In this document: positions 25,573 to 33,741 of the stretch, in pieces
Numbering within the stretch: the stretch's first letter is position 1
Layout of the letters: the number at the start of each line of letters is the position of its first letter
Origin: Microbulbifer sp. A4B17
GTDB taxonomy: Bacteria > Pseudomonadota > Gammaproteobacteria > Pseudomonadales > Cellvibrionaceae
Direction: 5' to 3'
Assembly (NCBI RefSeq): GCF_003076275.1
Contig: NZ_CP029064.1
Span: 1,126,501-1,190,500, forward strand
DNA: 64,000 nt
Position numbers and translations under genes: made by a program
Notes under the pieces: generated by a model
Seen by the model: only the letters and a program-made list of their open reading frames with translations
Database searches by the model: none
Told to the model about the DNA's origin: nothing

Positions 25573-26266
25573 GTACGCCCAGCATGGGCGTGGACTAATG
25601 GGGTGAAAGTCCCCTGTAGGAATATCACCATTTAATGGATTCCATTAAATGCTAACTACTAGCGAATGGCAACTGCAGTACCGCGAGATCTTGTGGGGAG
25701 GAAGCTGCTAATAAAACTACGAGCTGACGAACAGAAACATCCTGTAGGGCTTAGCCTGGAGGCGAGGTGGTGGAGGACACCGAAGCTATGTGGTCTAACG
25801 GGTAGAGTCAATGATGCATCTGTGTAGTGAAAGTTTACGTTCTTATCTGGGGAGATCTGTTTAGCTTGCTGCTGTGAAGCTGTCAGCGTGGCCGCTGACT
25901 CATAAGTAGGCTTAACCCGTTAGCCAACATTACGGGAATTGAAAAAAATGATGGAATACAGCAGCGCCTCGATCAGTAATGACCAGGGTGATTCAACAGA
26001 AGTCATAGCCAAATACCAAGGTGAATACCTTGGACATGGTGAAGGCCTGAATCTTAATCCACGAGTTAGAAAGCAGGGCTAGCCTGCCGATATGTTTCCA
26101 GTCCGATGAAGTTGAGGTAGCGCAATGCCAGAATACTCAACTCAAATGAAGAGCTGTTCGACACTATCGTAGGGTAGAGATTCATTACGGATAGGGAACT
26201 GCTCATTGCGGATCCGCACGATGGGTGGTGTGGGGGCCGGTAGCTAGAAACTACCGGTTACCCGAT
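25573..26266 (+). mobile_element. Group IIC intron copy F, full length, ORF-less
   Basis: 694 bases, GTACGCCCAGCATGGGCGTG to CCCGAT. It is slightly shortened in the domain III/IV region: AACAGAAGTCATAGCC lacks the middle of the CAGCCGACGGCATAGTAGCC block, so the catalytic core may be impaired. Domain V reads AACTGCTC at its proximal strand. The attC half is 25523-25572. Confidence 0.85.
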
Positions 26267-26271
26267 TTAGT

Positions 26272-26433
26272 TTATTCTTCCTCGTCGCCCCGTTCCACCA
26301 GATTATCTGGAGAACCGAATGTATCTTTTTTACTCAACTCATCTTCGATGTCTTTAGGGCGAGGCTTAAAGAGATCTTCTGAGGATTTCTTTATTTCTTC
26401 TTCAATTTTCTTTAATTCATCACTATTTTTCAT
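26272..26433 (-). CDS. Small acidic partner of the GNAT protein
   Basis: 53 residues from the ATG at 26431-26433, which overlaps the GNAT stop codon (ATGA), so it is translationally coupled. Charged and probably disordered, with a helical Lys/Glu start and the short motif FGSPDNL near residue 39-45. The same arrangement and a GSP(D/E)xL motif recur at 29997-30173. An antitoxin or regulator of the GNAT is possible but unproven. Confidence 0.55.
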   Translation of the reverse strand: MKNSDELKKIEEEIKKSSEDLFKPRPKDIEDELSKKDTFGSPDNLVERGDEEE

Positions 26434-26963
26434 AGATCTTTTACCAAATAATGTGGTACGCCTTGCTTTCCAGGACATAGCGAAAATCCACCGTGAGATG
26501 AATAATATTTCACCAATTTATCGTTGAGTGGATCCATTACTCTAATTTGAGTCGCGCCGATTAGACGCGCATACGCTTCATAGGCCAATAATGAAACAGG
26601 AAACATATCGTTTGCGAACAAAATATGCTTGTTGAAACGCTCTATAAAGTCCAAACGTATAGCAGTGCCTCTGTAGGTCGGCCGACCGAGAGTTAATGAG
26701 CACAAAGTACTTCCGTGCCACACAGAAAGGTCAAACGCCTTTGGATAGAAAATTTTGTACCGGCTAGAAAAATTCCAGTTCCAGCTCACAGAGCGTTCTT
26801 GATCCAAATCTATTGATTTGAAAGCAGCAAGAGCTTTGTGATCTATTGCCTCTAGCGTGATTTTTCCGAGGAGGTGCCTTGGTAAGTTTCTGGATGCCAT
26901 GTCTCTAGCTTGAGAGCCCAACTTCTCATATTTATTGATTGTTTCTAGATGCGAAACTTGCAT
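26430..26963 (-). CDS. GNAT-like N-acetyltransferase, first copy of a repeated cassette module
   Basis: 177 residues from the ATG at 26961-26963, preceded by AAAGGAG (a TTG start 18 bases upstream is less likely). Conserved with the 30170-30646 protein in LSVWHGSTLCSLTLGRPTYRGTAIRLDFIE, which has the beta-strand and pocket layout of GNAT folds, and in RVMDPLNDKLVKYYSSHGG, a typical GNAT C-terminal motif. Substrate unknown. GNAT toxins acetylating aminoacyl-tRNA exist in other toxin-antitoxin pairs, but order and partner differ here. Confidence 0.6.
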   Translation of the reverse strand: MQVSHLETINKYEKLGSQARDMASRNLPRHLLGKITLEAIDHKALAAFKSIDLDQERSVSWNWNFSSRYKIFYPKAFDLSVWHGSTLCSLTLGRPTYRGTAIRLDFIERFNKHILFANDMFPVSLLAYEAYARLIGATQIRVMDPLNDKLVKYYSSHGGFSLCPGKQGVPHYLVKDL

Positions 26964-27080
26964 TCCAACTCCTTTTGTCAATTTAACTTCCGTACAAGTT
27001 AACGCCCCACACAGGGATAGACAAATAAGCGCAGCATTTTGGTTGTTCTTGTGACCAGCTGGAGTGATTGCTGCTGCTTG

Positions 27081-27787
27081 CTATGCCTAGCATGGGCGTG
27101 AACTAATGGGGTGAAAGTCCTCTGTAGGAAGATCACCATTTAATGAATTCCATTAAATGCTAACTACTAGCGAATGGCAACTGCAATACTGTGAGGTCTT
27201 GTGGGGAGGAAGTCGCTAGCAAGACTACGAGCTGGCGAACAGGAGCATCTTATGTGGCTTGGCCTGGAGGCGAGGAGACCAAGGGCACCGAAGTCGGGTG
27301 ATCTAACGGGTAGAGTCAATGGTGCAATTGTGTAGTGAAAGTTCACGTTCTTATCTGGGGAGACCTGTTTAGCTTGCTGCTGTGAAGCTGTCTGCGTGGC
27401 CGTTGACTCATAAGTAGGCCGAGCCCGCTAGCCACCATCGTAGGGTAGACAAAAATGGTGGGACACAGCAGAGCCTCGGTTAGTAATGGCTTAGAAGATT
27501 AAACAGAAGTCAGCCGACGGCATAGTAGCTAAATGCCAAGATTAATGCCTTGGACAGGGTGAAAGCCTGAACCCAAAATCCACGAATTAGAAGGTAGGGC
27601 TAGCATACAGATATGTTTCCAGTCGGATAAAGTTGGGGTGGCGCACTGCCATGACATTCAATTCGATGGAAGAACTGCTCGATACTATCACTGGGCAGAA
27701 ATTCATTAGGGATAGGAAACTGTCCATTCCAGGTTCATACGATGGGTGGTGGAGGGATCGGTAGCTAGAAACTAACGGCTACCCGAT
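27081..27787 (+). mobile_element. Group IIC intron copy G, full length, ORF-less
   Basis: 707 bases. The 5' end is divergent (CTATGCCTAGCATGGGCGTG) and the domain V distal strand is preserved (GATGGGTGGTG) while the proximal one has drifted (AACTGTCCATTCC). It is probably splicing-dead by point mutation. Ends ACCCGAT; the TAA of the next gene starts at 27788. Confidence 0.82.
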
Positions 27788-28285
27788 TTATGTGTGTAAC
27801 TTTTGATTAAATAACTGTTCATAGTCTAGCTCCATGTTTTCTATGAAATCCTCTGCTATTAGGGGAAAGCCTTCAGTGTGCTCTTCTCGATAAGATATTC
27901 GGAACAATCTATAGAGAAGGTCGTGCTGTTTGATGCTGACACGAACAGATTTGTATGGCCGCCTATAAACTATGTCGTCGTTAAGTTCCTTCGTACTAAG
28001 GATATTGTACTGATCCGATGTGATATCAACACAGTATCGGTCTACTTCTAACCAGTAGTGAGATATTGTCTCGTTCCCCGATCTATCCTTACAAACACCG
28101 CCAACTCCAATGATTTTAACTTTCGGCCAGAGCTTTAAAAAATGATAGGCCAGCAGCATTGATGAAAGCTTGCAGTTCATTACCGGAAAATCTGGAGTTA
28201 CCAACTTTATTCGGGTCTTATCGCACGAATTTAGTAGGGATCTTAACCTTGATGCTTCTCGTTCTATTTCTCTGAAATTGGGCAC
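27788..28285 (-). CDS. Transglutaminase/papain-like fold cassette protein (tentative)
   Basis: 165 residues. A candidate Cys-His-Asp arrangement is visible: Cys in MNCKLSSMLLAYHFL (~36-50), His in ETISHYWLEVD (~72-82) and Asp in YCVDITSDQYN (~84-94). That spacing is typical of transglutaminase-like cysteine enzymes. Hydrolase or deamidase activity is inferred only from this pattern. It is a single-gene cassette whose upstream attC is at 28470-28529. Confidence 0.45.
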   Translation of the reverse strand: MPNFREIEREASRLRSLLNSCDKTRIKLVTPDFPVMNCKLSSMLLAYHFLKLWPKVKIIGVGGVCKDRSGNETISHYWLEVDRYCVDITSDQYNILSTKELNDDIVYRRPYKSVRVSIKQHDLLYRLFRISYREEHTEGFPLIAEDFIENMELDYEQLFNQKLHT

Positions 28286-28469
28286 TGAAGCTAATTCCTT
28301 GCTTAAACATAACGAAAGTGTTAAAAAACACCCATATTTTATATCGTACTTCTACGTAAAAAATAGTCCAGTCATCAGTGAAAACTTGACTAGAATTCAC
28401 GTAAAACACAATTTATTTTAAAATTTGATCCTCTCTGATGAGGCAGAGATATACATTAATTTTTCTACA
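28286..28469. other. 5' spacer of the 27788-28285 cassette
   Basis: About 185 AT-rich bases with no gene on either strand that I trust; longer than usual for a cassette leader and possibly containing its own promoter. Confidence 0.35.
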
Positions 28470-28529
28470 GCCTAAACTCCTCAAACAGCGGCAGTTTTGG
28501 AGCAGCGGTGCTGCTTTGATTTGTTAGGC
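28470..28529 (-). other. attC recombination site, short form, empty
   Basis: 60 bases with exactly complementary outer boxes GCCTAAC and GTTTAGGC and inner arms around AGCAGC...GCTGCT. This is the compact attC type seen in mobile-integron cassettes rather than the VCR-like type of its neighbours, which suggests that this cassette came from elsewhere. Confidence 0.8.
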
Positions 28530-28937
28530 ACTGACCTTGGCATACAACTCCCCTAGAGTTACATCTTCTGACCAGAATTCAGAGATTTCCTCAATAGACT
28601 TCTCAAAGCACTCTGAAAGAGCTTCTACAAATGTTTCACATTCGAGATTGTCACCTAGTGGAACTTTACCATTGTACAGAGATTTATATATGTCAATTGT
28701 CTTATCATTTGGACTAAACTTTAATCGTGTTTTTGACGATAAAGCCATGCCCTCGACAAGGCATTCTAAGAATAGACGTATTTCATCATTGTTCTTATCT
28801 GGAAAGGCCAACTTCCACTTCTTTCCTTGGCACTTTCGGGCACGGAAAGCCTTCGGGCCTTTCGTGTACTTGAGGTAGGCCAGGAGCGAAACTGCAAAAA
28901 TGATTGCACATATAATTAATATGCTCTCGATGTCCAT
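28524..28937 (-). CDS. Membrane-anchored acidic cassette protein, unknown
   Basis: 137 residues. One N-terminal membrane helix (~5-23) is followed by a basic stretch (GPKAFRARKCQGKKWK) and a soluble acidic domain ending EEISEFWSEDVTLGELYAKV. No family recognised; an immunity-type role would fit the shape but is a guess. The stop lies inside its attC. Confidence 0.5.
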   Translation of the reverse strand: MDIESILIICAIIFAVSLLAYLKYTKGPKAFRARKCQGKKWKLAFPDKNNDEIRLFLECLVEGMALSSKTRLKFSPNDKTIDIYKSLYNGKVPLGDNLECETFVEALSECFEKSIEEISEFWSEDVTLGELYAKVSA

Positions 28938-28943
28938 GATCGC

Positions 28944-28996
28944 TTAACGCCGTGTTAACCGGTAGACGAAGGCTGTGAAGTTGAACACTTTGTTAT
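28944..28996 (-). other. attC recombination site, empty, overlapped by a coding end
   Basis: Minus-strand reading from TATAACAAAGTGTTC to ACACGGCGTTAA, 53 bases with complementary AGTGT/ACACG-type arms. The ORF of the 28955-29329 gene runs into it and ends at its internal GTTAAC. Confidence 0.7.
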
Positions 28997-29329
28997 ATTT
29001 TTGGACTTTACGTATTCCTCGACATATTTTTTAACTTCTTCGTTACTGAGCTTGAAGCCTTGGCAGTGGTCATAGTTGCGTTCAACTGGTGAAACACGAT
29101 TGGCAACTATGTGCTGGCAGCCGCCTCCCACATTTTTTCCGTGACCTTCTTTTTCGCACTGAGCCACTTCCTGCCAGTAATGAAAAGTATTTACCGAGCT
29201 AGTACAGGCTTCATAGGCATATTGGGAGTCTTTTACCATTTGGTTCCGCGCTTCACGATATTCCTTGGTCAATTCGCAGGCTTGGGCCAGCGGAGATAGA
29301 ATAAGAAGCAAATACACTACTTTATTCAT
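28955..29329 (-). CDS. Secreted Cys-containing small protein
   Basis: 124 residues from the ATG at 29327-29329 (a longer frame to 29353 lacks support). The signal peptide MNKVVYLLLILSPLAQA is followed by a mature part with six or more Cys (for example EACTSS, AQCEKEG, GGCQH, HCQGF), likely disulfide-bonded in the periplasm. Unknown function. The last ~11 residues are read from attC sequence. Confidence 0.5.
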   Translation of the reverse strand: MNKVVYLLLILSPLAQACELTKEYREARNQMVKDSQYAYEACTSSVNTFHYWQEVAQCEKEGHGKNVGGGCQHIVANRVSPVERNYDHCQGFKLSNEEVKKYVEEYVKSKNITKCSTSQPSSTG

Positions 29330-29423
29330 GATGAAATATAACACCTTTAGCAACGGCTGAAATGTAGCGGCGAAGTCGTGGAATGTAGGTCCAGCCCCTC
29401 AGCGGCGATGTTGCCTAAACTTG

Positions 29424-29896
29424 GTACGCCCAACATGGACGTGAGCTAAAGGGGTGAAAGTTCCCTGTAGGAGAATCACCGATTAATGTTTTCCATTAAA
29501 TGCTAACTACTAGCGAATGGCAACTGCAACACTAGGACGTCTTGTGGGGAGGAGGCCGCTAGCCAAGGCGAACAGAAACATCCTATAAGGCTTAGCTTGG
29601 AGGCGAGGTGGCCAAGGACATCGAAGCCGGGTGATCTAATGGGTAGAGTCAATTACGCGGTTGTGTAGTGAAACTTCAGGTTCTTGTCTGGGAAGGCCTG
29701 TTTAGCTTACTGCTGTGAAGCTGTCTGCGTGGCTGCTGACTCAGAAGTAGCTCACTGCCATGATACTCAACTCAAATGAAGACCTGCTCGAGACTTTCGT
29801 TGGCTAGGGATTCATTACGGATAGGGAACTGCCTATTGCGGACCTGCACGATGGGTGGTGTGGGGGCCGGTAGCTAGAAACTACCGGCTATCCGAT
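29424..29896 (+). mobile_element. Group IIC intron copy H, internally deleted (473 bp)
   Basis: Normal ends (GTACGCCCAACATGGACGTG ... TCCGAT). The core between AGAAGTAG (~29750) and CTCACTGCC is missing: about 230 bases including the CAGAAGTCAGC domain III edge. Copy J has exactly the same junction. The deletion could have arisen between GTAG repeats present at both points in full-length copies. The attC half is 29341-29423. Confidence 0.85.
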
Positions 29897-30028
29897 TTAG
29901 CGCTGGGGTGGGCCCTGCGGTTTTGATTTAATCGGTAAAGAATGCAGTTTTTGGGCGATCTTTCTTTTTGCTTCTTCTTTCGATTTAGCCTCTTTATCAC
30001 TTTTTGTCGTTTGTTGGTTCATCATCAT
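29897..30028 (-). CDS. Lys-rich 43-residue peptide, possible third gene of the GNAT cassette
   Basis: ATG at 30026-30028, overlapping the end of the 58-residue gene in another frame; the TAA stop is formed by the first exon bases after intron H, exactly as for established cassette genes. Composition is Lys/Glu/Gln-rich with a Pro-rich end (KPQGPPQR). No homologue known to me. Only position and stop placement support it. Confidence 0.3.
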   Translation of the reverse strand: MMMNQQTTKSDKEAKSKEEAKRKIAQKLHSLPIKSKPQGPPQR

Positions 30029-30173
30029 TCTCAATCTCTTCAGTTAGTGTCTCTGGTGATCCGACAACCGACGGTTCATCATTTATGTATGTTGGGTTAT
30101 CTTGAAGAATCTTCTTAGCTCTCTTTCTAAGCTCTTCAGGAGTTAATGGTTTTTTTCTTTCGTTCTTGCTCAT
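29997..30173 (-). CDS. Small acidic partner of the second GNAT copy
   Basis: 58 residues, ATG at 30171-30173 overlapping the GNAT stop (ATGA). It begins MSKNERKKPLTPEELRKRAKK and contains VVGSPETLTEE, the counterpart of the GSPDNL motif in the 26272-26433 protein. Same gene order, same overlap and same motif make it a genuine conserved partner. Function unknown. Confidence 0.55.
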   Translation of the reverse strand: MSKNERKKPLTPEELRKRAKKILQDNPTYINDEPSVVGSPETLTEEIENDDEPTNDKK

Positions 30174-30646
30174 GAGATGGCCTTCACAAGATGGTGCTTG
30201 TGATTCTTTTCACTAGCAGCTTTGCTGTATGTATATCCGAATGACGAATAGTATTCGATCAATTTTTCATCAATTGGGTCAATTATGCGTAATTCATCAG
30301 CTCCAATAACATTTGCATACAGCTCGGCAACTGAGATGGTTATAGGAACAATCCGCCCTCTAAGAGGACTCGAAGACGGCCTAGATTCGATAAATTCTAG
30401 GCGAAGTCGTGTGCCTGCGTAGCTAGGTCTACCTAAGCTTAGGCCTGCAAGGGTATTTCCATACCAGGTGGCCAGTTCAAATCGCTTGGGGTTTCTATAT
30501 GAATAATCCTGATAGCCGCTATCCCAAGGCCAATCAACTCGCCTATTGGGGTCTTCATCCCATAGCTTTGCCTGCATTAGGGCCTTTTGACAAATGTTGT
30601 TTCTATCGGTATGTTGAGGTGACGCGCACCATGACACTCGACTCAA
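30170..30646 (-). pseudogene. GNAT-like N-acetyltransferase, second copy, N-terminus lost
   Basis: 158 codons, of which the first ~14 are read from intron fragment I. From about residue 18 it aligns with the 26430-26963 protein: ATWYGNTLAGLSLGRPSY, RLRLEFIES and RIIDPIDEKLIEYYSSFGY. About 50 N-terminal residues of that homologue are missing, together with the native start and ribosome-binding site. It is probably non-functional unless the chimeric start is used. Confidence 0.6.
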
Positions 30647-30767
30647 ATGAAGAGCTGCTCGACACTATCGCTGGGTAGAAACTCATTATGGATAGGCAAG
30701 CATCCATTGCGGACCCGCACGATGGGGGATGTGGGGGCTGGTAGCTAGAAACTACAGGCTATCCGAT
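30603..30767 (+). mobile_element. Group IIC intron copy I, 3' fragment
   Basis: It starts with CTATCGGTATG joined to TTGAGGTGACGCGC (small internal gap) and runs through domain V (GCATCCATTGCGGACCCGCACGATGGGGG) to ATCCGAT at 30767. The deletion that removed its 5' part also removed the GNAT start and an attC half. Confidence 0.75.
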
Positions 30768-31243
30768 TTAGGCATTTCGCGCTCTTTTAGTTTTTTAGCT
30801 TTATCGATAATTTTTTTATATTCTTCAATGTCATTTCTATAATGATGGAAATGAATATCGCAAAAGCTTACATGGCGATAGCTCTTTGGCTCATCATCTT
30901 CGCCTTCTGGAAGGGTTATAAAATAGTATGTTCCTGGCGTGAAACCTACGTAACCAGTGCCGATACCAAGTAAATCTTTTAGATCTGGATTGTATTCTTC
31001 GTTACCCTTAAAGTTTTCAATTGTATCGTACTTAACCTTTAGTATTTTTACATGACCGGCCGATTCTGGATGTTCACGCTCCATCTTTTGTGTTTCTTTT
31101 TTATCTAAGGCTACTTCCGTGACATATATCATGAGTGCTCTACGAGATTCACGAAAGCTATTCTCTAGTGAATTATCTTTTTCACATTGAAAAGCAAATA
31201 TCGGTCCGGAGAAAAACATGATAAATAAAATTAAGTACTTCAT
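30752..31243 (-). CDS. Secreted TIMP/netrin-like (NTR fold) cassette protein (tentative)
   Basis: 163 residues from the ATG at 31241-31243. The signal peptide MKYLILFIMFFSGPIFA is followed by Cys and a domain with pattern ALMIYVTEV...VKILKVKYDTIENFKGN...GYVGFTPGTYYFIT, resembling bacterial tissue-inhibitor/NTR-like domains. Acts outside the cytoplasm. The frame crosses the intron boundary, so its last residues (SDSL) and stop are supplied by intron I. Confidence 0.5.
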   Translation of the reverse strand: MKYLILFIMFFSGPIFAFQCEKDNSLENSFRESRRALMIYVTEVALDKKETQKMEREHPESAGHVKILKVKYDTIENFKGNEEYNPDLKDLLGIGTGYVGFTPGTYYFITLPEGEDDEPKSYRHVSFCDIHFHHYRNDIEEYKKIIDKAKKLKEREMPKSDSL

Positions 31244-31249
31244 ATTTCC

Positions 31250-31308
31250 GTTGCCTAACTTCAAATTAGTAGTGGCTGTAAGCCGTCGTGTTTGATTGCA
31301 TTGTTAAC
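31250..31308 (-). other. attC recombination site, empty
   Basis: Minus strand: GTTAACAATGCAATC ... AGTTAGGCAAC with inner GGCTTACAGCC hairpin. It closes the 31304-31594 cassette, whose stop lies in the first box. Confidence 0.7.
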
Positions 31309-31594
31309 TATTGATGCCAAGTTGTGGCACAACGAATAAAACAACTACAAGTATCATGCAGATTATTATTGTAAACGAAATTAAAGCTCGCCATATTGAA
31401 GACTTAGTTGATAGCTCACCTCCCGGTCTAAGAGCGTTTTGAACAAAAGTTGCTTTAATATGATTTTGTTGGATTTTTTGTCTGCTGATGCCACTTCGAA
31501 TGATAAACCGAAAGATTGCAACTACCAGCGACACCATTGCTCCGACAAAAAGTAGGCCAATTAATAAAATTCCAATTCTTATCAATATATCCAT
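31304..31594 (-). CDS. Two-helix membrane protein, unknown
   Basis: 96 residues with a strong N-terminal helix (~4-32) and a C-terminal helix (~68-92), joined by a ~35-residue soluble loop. Ends PQLGINS. No family recognised. The attC half with intron J lies just upstream (31613-31691). Confidence 0.5.
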   Translation of the reverse strand: MDILIRIGILLIGLLFVGAMVSLVVAIFRFIIRSGISRQKIQQNHIKATFVQNALRPGGELSTKSSIWRALISFTIIICMILVVVLFVVPQLGINS

Positions 31595-31691
31595 AATATG
31601 TAATGACAGTTAACGCATTTATATCGGGCCGTGTTGCTAGAAAGCAGTGCTTCTAGTAGTCCGGCCCGAAGGGCGAACGCTGATAAACTTG

Positions 31692-32173
31692 GTACGCCCA
31701 GTATGAGTGTGGACTAATGGGTGAAATTCCCCCTGTAGGAAGATCATCATTTAATGGGTTCCATTAAATGCTAACTACTAGCGAATGGCAACTGCAACGC
31801 CGGGAGGTCTTGTGGGGAGGAAGTTGCCAGCAAAACTAAGGGCTGACGAACAGAGATATCCTATAAGGCTTTGTCTGGAGGCGAGGTGGCCAAGGACACT
31901 GAAGCCGGGTGGTCTAGCGGCTAGAGTCAATGATGCAGTTGTGCAGTGAGAGTTCACGTTCTTATCTCGGGAGACCTGTTTAGCTTGCTGCTGTGAAGCT
32001 GTCTGCGTGGCCGCTGACTCAGAAGTAGCTCACTGCCATGATACTCAACTCAAATGAAGACCTGCTCGAGACTTTCGTTGGGTAGGGATTCATTACGGAT
32101 AGGGAGCCGCCCATTGCGGACCCGTACGATGGGTGTGTGGGGGCCGGTAGCTAGAAACTACCGGCTACCCGAT
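31692..32173 (+). mobile_element. Group IIC intron copy J, internally deleted (482 bp)
   Basis: Ends GTACGCCCAGTATGAGTGTG and CCCGAT. It carries the same AGAAGTAG/CTCACTGCC deletion junction (~32028) as copy H and the same CAAATGAAGACCTGCTCGAGACTTTCG variant afterwards. Its first ~200 bases are closest to copy M (shared GGAAGTTGCCAGCAAAACTAAGG). Domain V is canonical (AGCCGCCCATTGCGGACCC). Confidence 0.85.
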
Positions 32174-32200
32174 TTAGGCGGGGAAAGTAAATACGAAGCA

Positions 32201-32437
32201 CTACCTTTTTTTGATAGCGATAGATTGAATTTGTTTTAAATCCACAGATTGCTTCTCGGATTTCTGAAAGGTATACAGAAGTTTTTCATAAAACAGTAAA
32301 TCTTCTTGAAGATCCATTCTTTCATCATCATCTATTTCTTCAGATTCAATATCTAGTTTCAAAAGACCAATATAGCCTTCCAAGGCTGAACGGATATATG
32401 ATATTTCTTTATAAGATAATTCTCTTAACTCACTCAT
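32201..32437 (-). CDS. Tsi2-like small immunity/antitoxin protein (tentative)
   Basis: 78 residues, acidic, predicted helical hairpin (ELSYKEISYIRSALEGYI ... ERMDLQEDLLFYEKLLYTF). Its size and two-helix layout match the ~77-residue immunity protein of Tse2. Its ATG overlaps the stop of the upstream toxin-like gene (ATGA), so the toxin is translated first. Neutralisation of the neighbour is inferred from the pairing. Confidence 0.5.
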   Translation of the reverse strand: MSELRELSYKEISYIRSALEGYIGLLKLDIESEEIDDDERMDLQEDLLFYEKLLYTFQKSEKQSVDLKQIQSIAIKKR

Positions 32438-32943
32438 ACCTTTCTCATCTGTGTGCCGATCTCACTCAGTTTATCAGTGAATTCTGATAATTTCATGCTG
32501 TATGCAGGCTGGAATGCATAGTGAAAATGCCCATGTGCGTCAGGCTCAACATCCTTGGCGATAAGAATTCCCTCTGGTATAACGACATTCTTTGGAACAT
32601 AATACCAACAGTCATTTTTGCCCATTTTAAGTTTTGGGCTCATAGCATCAAATAAAGAGACACCACCTGATTTTTCTAATACATAAAGCTCATCGTTTTC
32701 TTTGAAGGTGATTATTTCATTCCTCTTCGAGGTTTCAATACCCGTTCTTTTATTAACACTCTTCATTGGGCGGCTATCTTCGTGATGCCTTAATCTAGTT
32801 ATTCTTGTGGTATCATTTTTTCCCATTCGATAAATCATTCGTTTATCAAGTTGCTTTAGATAAACAACCGGTTTAGCTATCCGATGTTGCTCCCTAAATT
32901 TAGACATAGCTTCATGTCTAGTTAGTGTAGTTTCCAATATCAC
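32434..32943 (-). CDS. Tse2-like ADP-ribosyltransferase-fold toxin
   Basis: 169 residues. The stretch DELYVLEKSGGVSLFDAM (~84-101), VVIPEGILIAKDV (~120-132) and HFHYAFQPAYSM (~138-149) follows the order of Tse2 (LYAPDTGGTSVFD, VIPDGTDIPPDL, THYTIMPAKPM), a cytoplasmic toxin with an ADP-ribosyltransferase-like fold. An N-terminal arginine-rich region is extra. Tse2 is a type VI effector in Pseudomonas, but homologues also occur as plain toxin-antitoxin pairs, which fits a cassette. No secretion marker is visible. Confidence 0.6.
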   Translation of the reverse strand: MILETTLTRHEAMSKFREQHRIAKPVVYLKQLDKRMIYRMGKNDTTRITRLRHHEDSRPMKSVNKRTGIETSKRNEIITFKENDELYVLEKSGGVSLFDAMSPKLKMGKNDCWYYVPKNVVIPEGILIAKDVEPDAHGHFHYAFQPAYSMKLSEFTDKLSEIGTQMRKV

Positions 32944-33020
32944 TATTTTTTCCTTGTTATATTGTTGATGACGTGATTGCCTAACGAGCCGGCGGCAAAG
33001 TCGTCAGGTTGTGCGCTTTG

Positions 33021-33735
33021 GTACGCCCAGTATGGGCGTGGACTAATGGGACGGAAGTACCCTGTAGGAAAATCGCCATTTAATGGATTCTATTAAATGC
33101 TAACTACTAGCGAATGGCAACTGCAACACCGTGAGGTCTTGTGGGGAGGGAGCTGCTAGCAAAACTACGATCTGACGAACAGGAATATTCTATAAGTCTC
33201 AGCCTGGAGGTGGGGTGGCCAAGGATGCCGTAACGGGTAGAGTCAATGATGCAGTCGTGTAGTGTAAGTTCACGTCCCTATTAGGGGAGATCTGTTTAGC
33301 TTGCTACTGTGTAGCTGTCAGCGTGGCCGTTGGCTCATAAGTAGGTGCAACCCGCTGTGAGGATAGACAAAAGTGGCGGAACACAGCAGCGCCTCGGTCA
33401 GTAATGGTCAAGGTGATTAAACAGAAGTCAGTCGACGGCATAGTAGCCAAATGCCAAGATTAATACCTTGGACAGGGTGAAGGCCTGAACCTAAACTCCA
33501 CTAGTTAAAAGACAAGGCTAGCCTATCGGTATGTTTCCAGGCGGATAAAGTTGAAGTGGCGCACTGCCATGACACCCAACTCAAATGAAGAACTGCCCGA
33601 CATTATCGTTGAGTAGAGATTCATTACGGATAGGGAGCCGCCTATTGCGGAGCCGCCCATTGCGGACCCGCCTATTGCGGACCCGCATGATGGGTGGTGT
33701 GGGGGGCGGTAGCTAGAAGCTACCGGCTACCGGAT
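33021..33735 (+). mobile_element. Group IIC intron copy K, full length, with a triplicated domain V strand
   Basis: 715 bases. The proximal strand of domain V is present as three 15-base units (33635-33649, 33650-33664, 33665-33679; core GCCGCC(C/T)ATTGCGGA). The distal strand is single. A functional fold is possible with any one unit. It lacks a short part in the GATGCCG...TAACGGG region. Ends CCGGAT. Confidence 0.85.
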
Positions 33736-33741
33736 TTAGCA

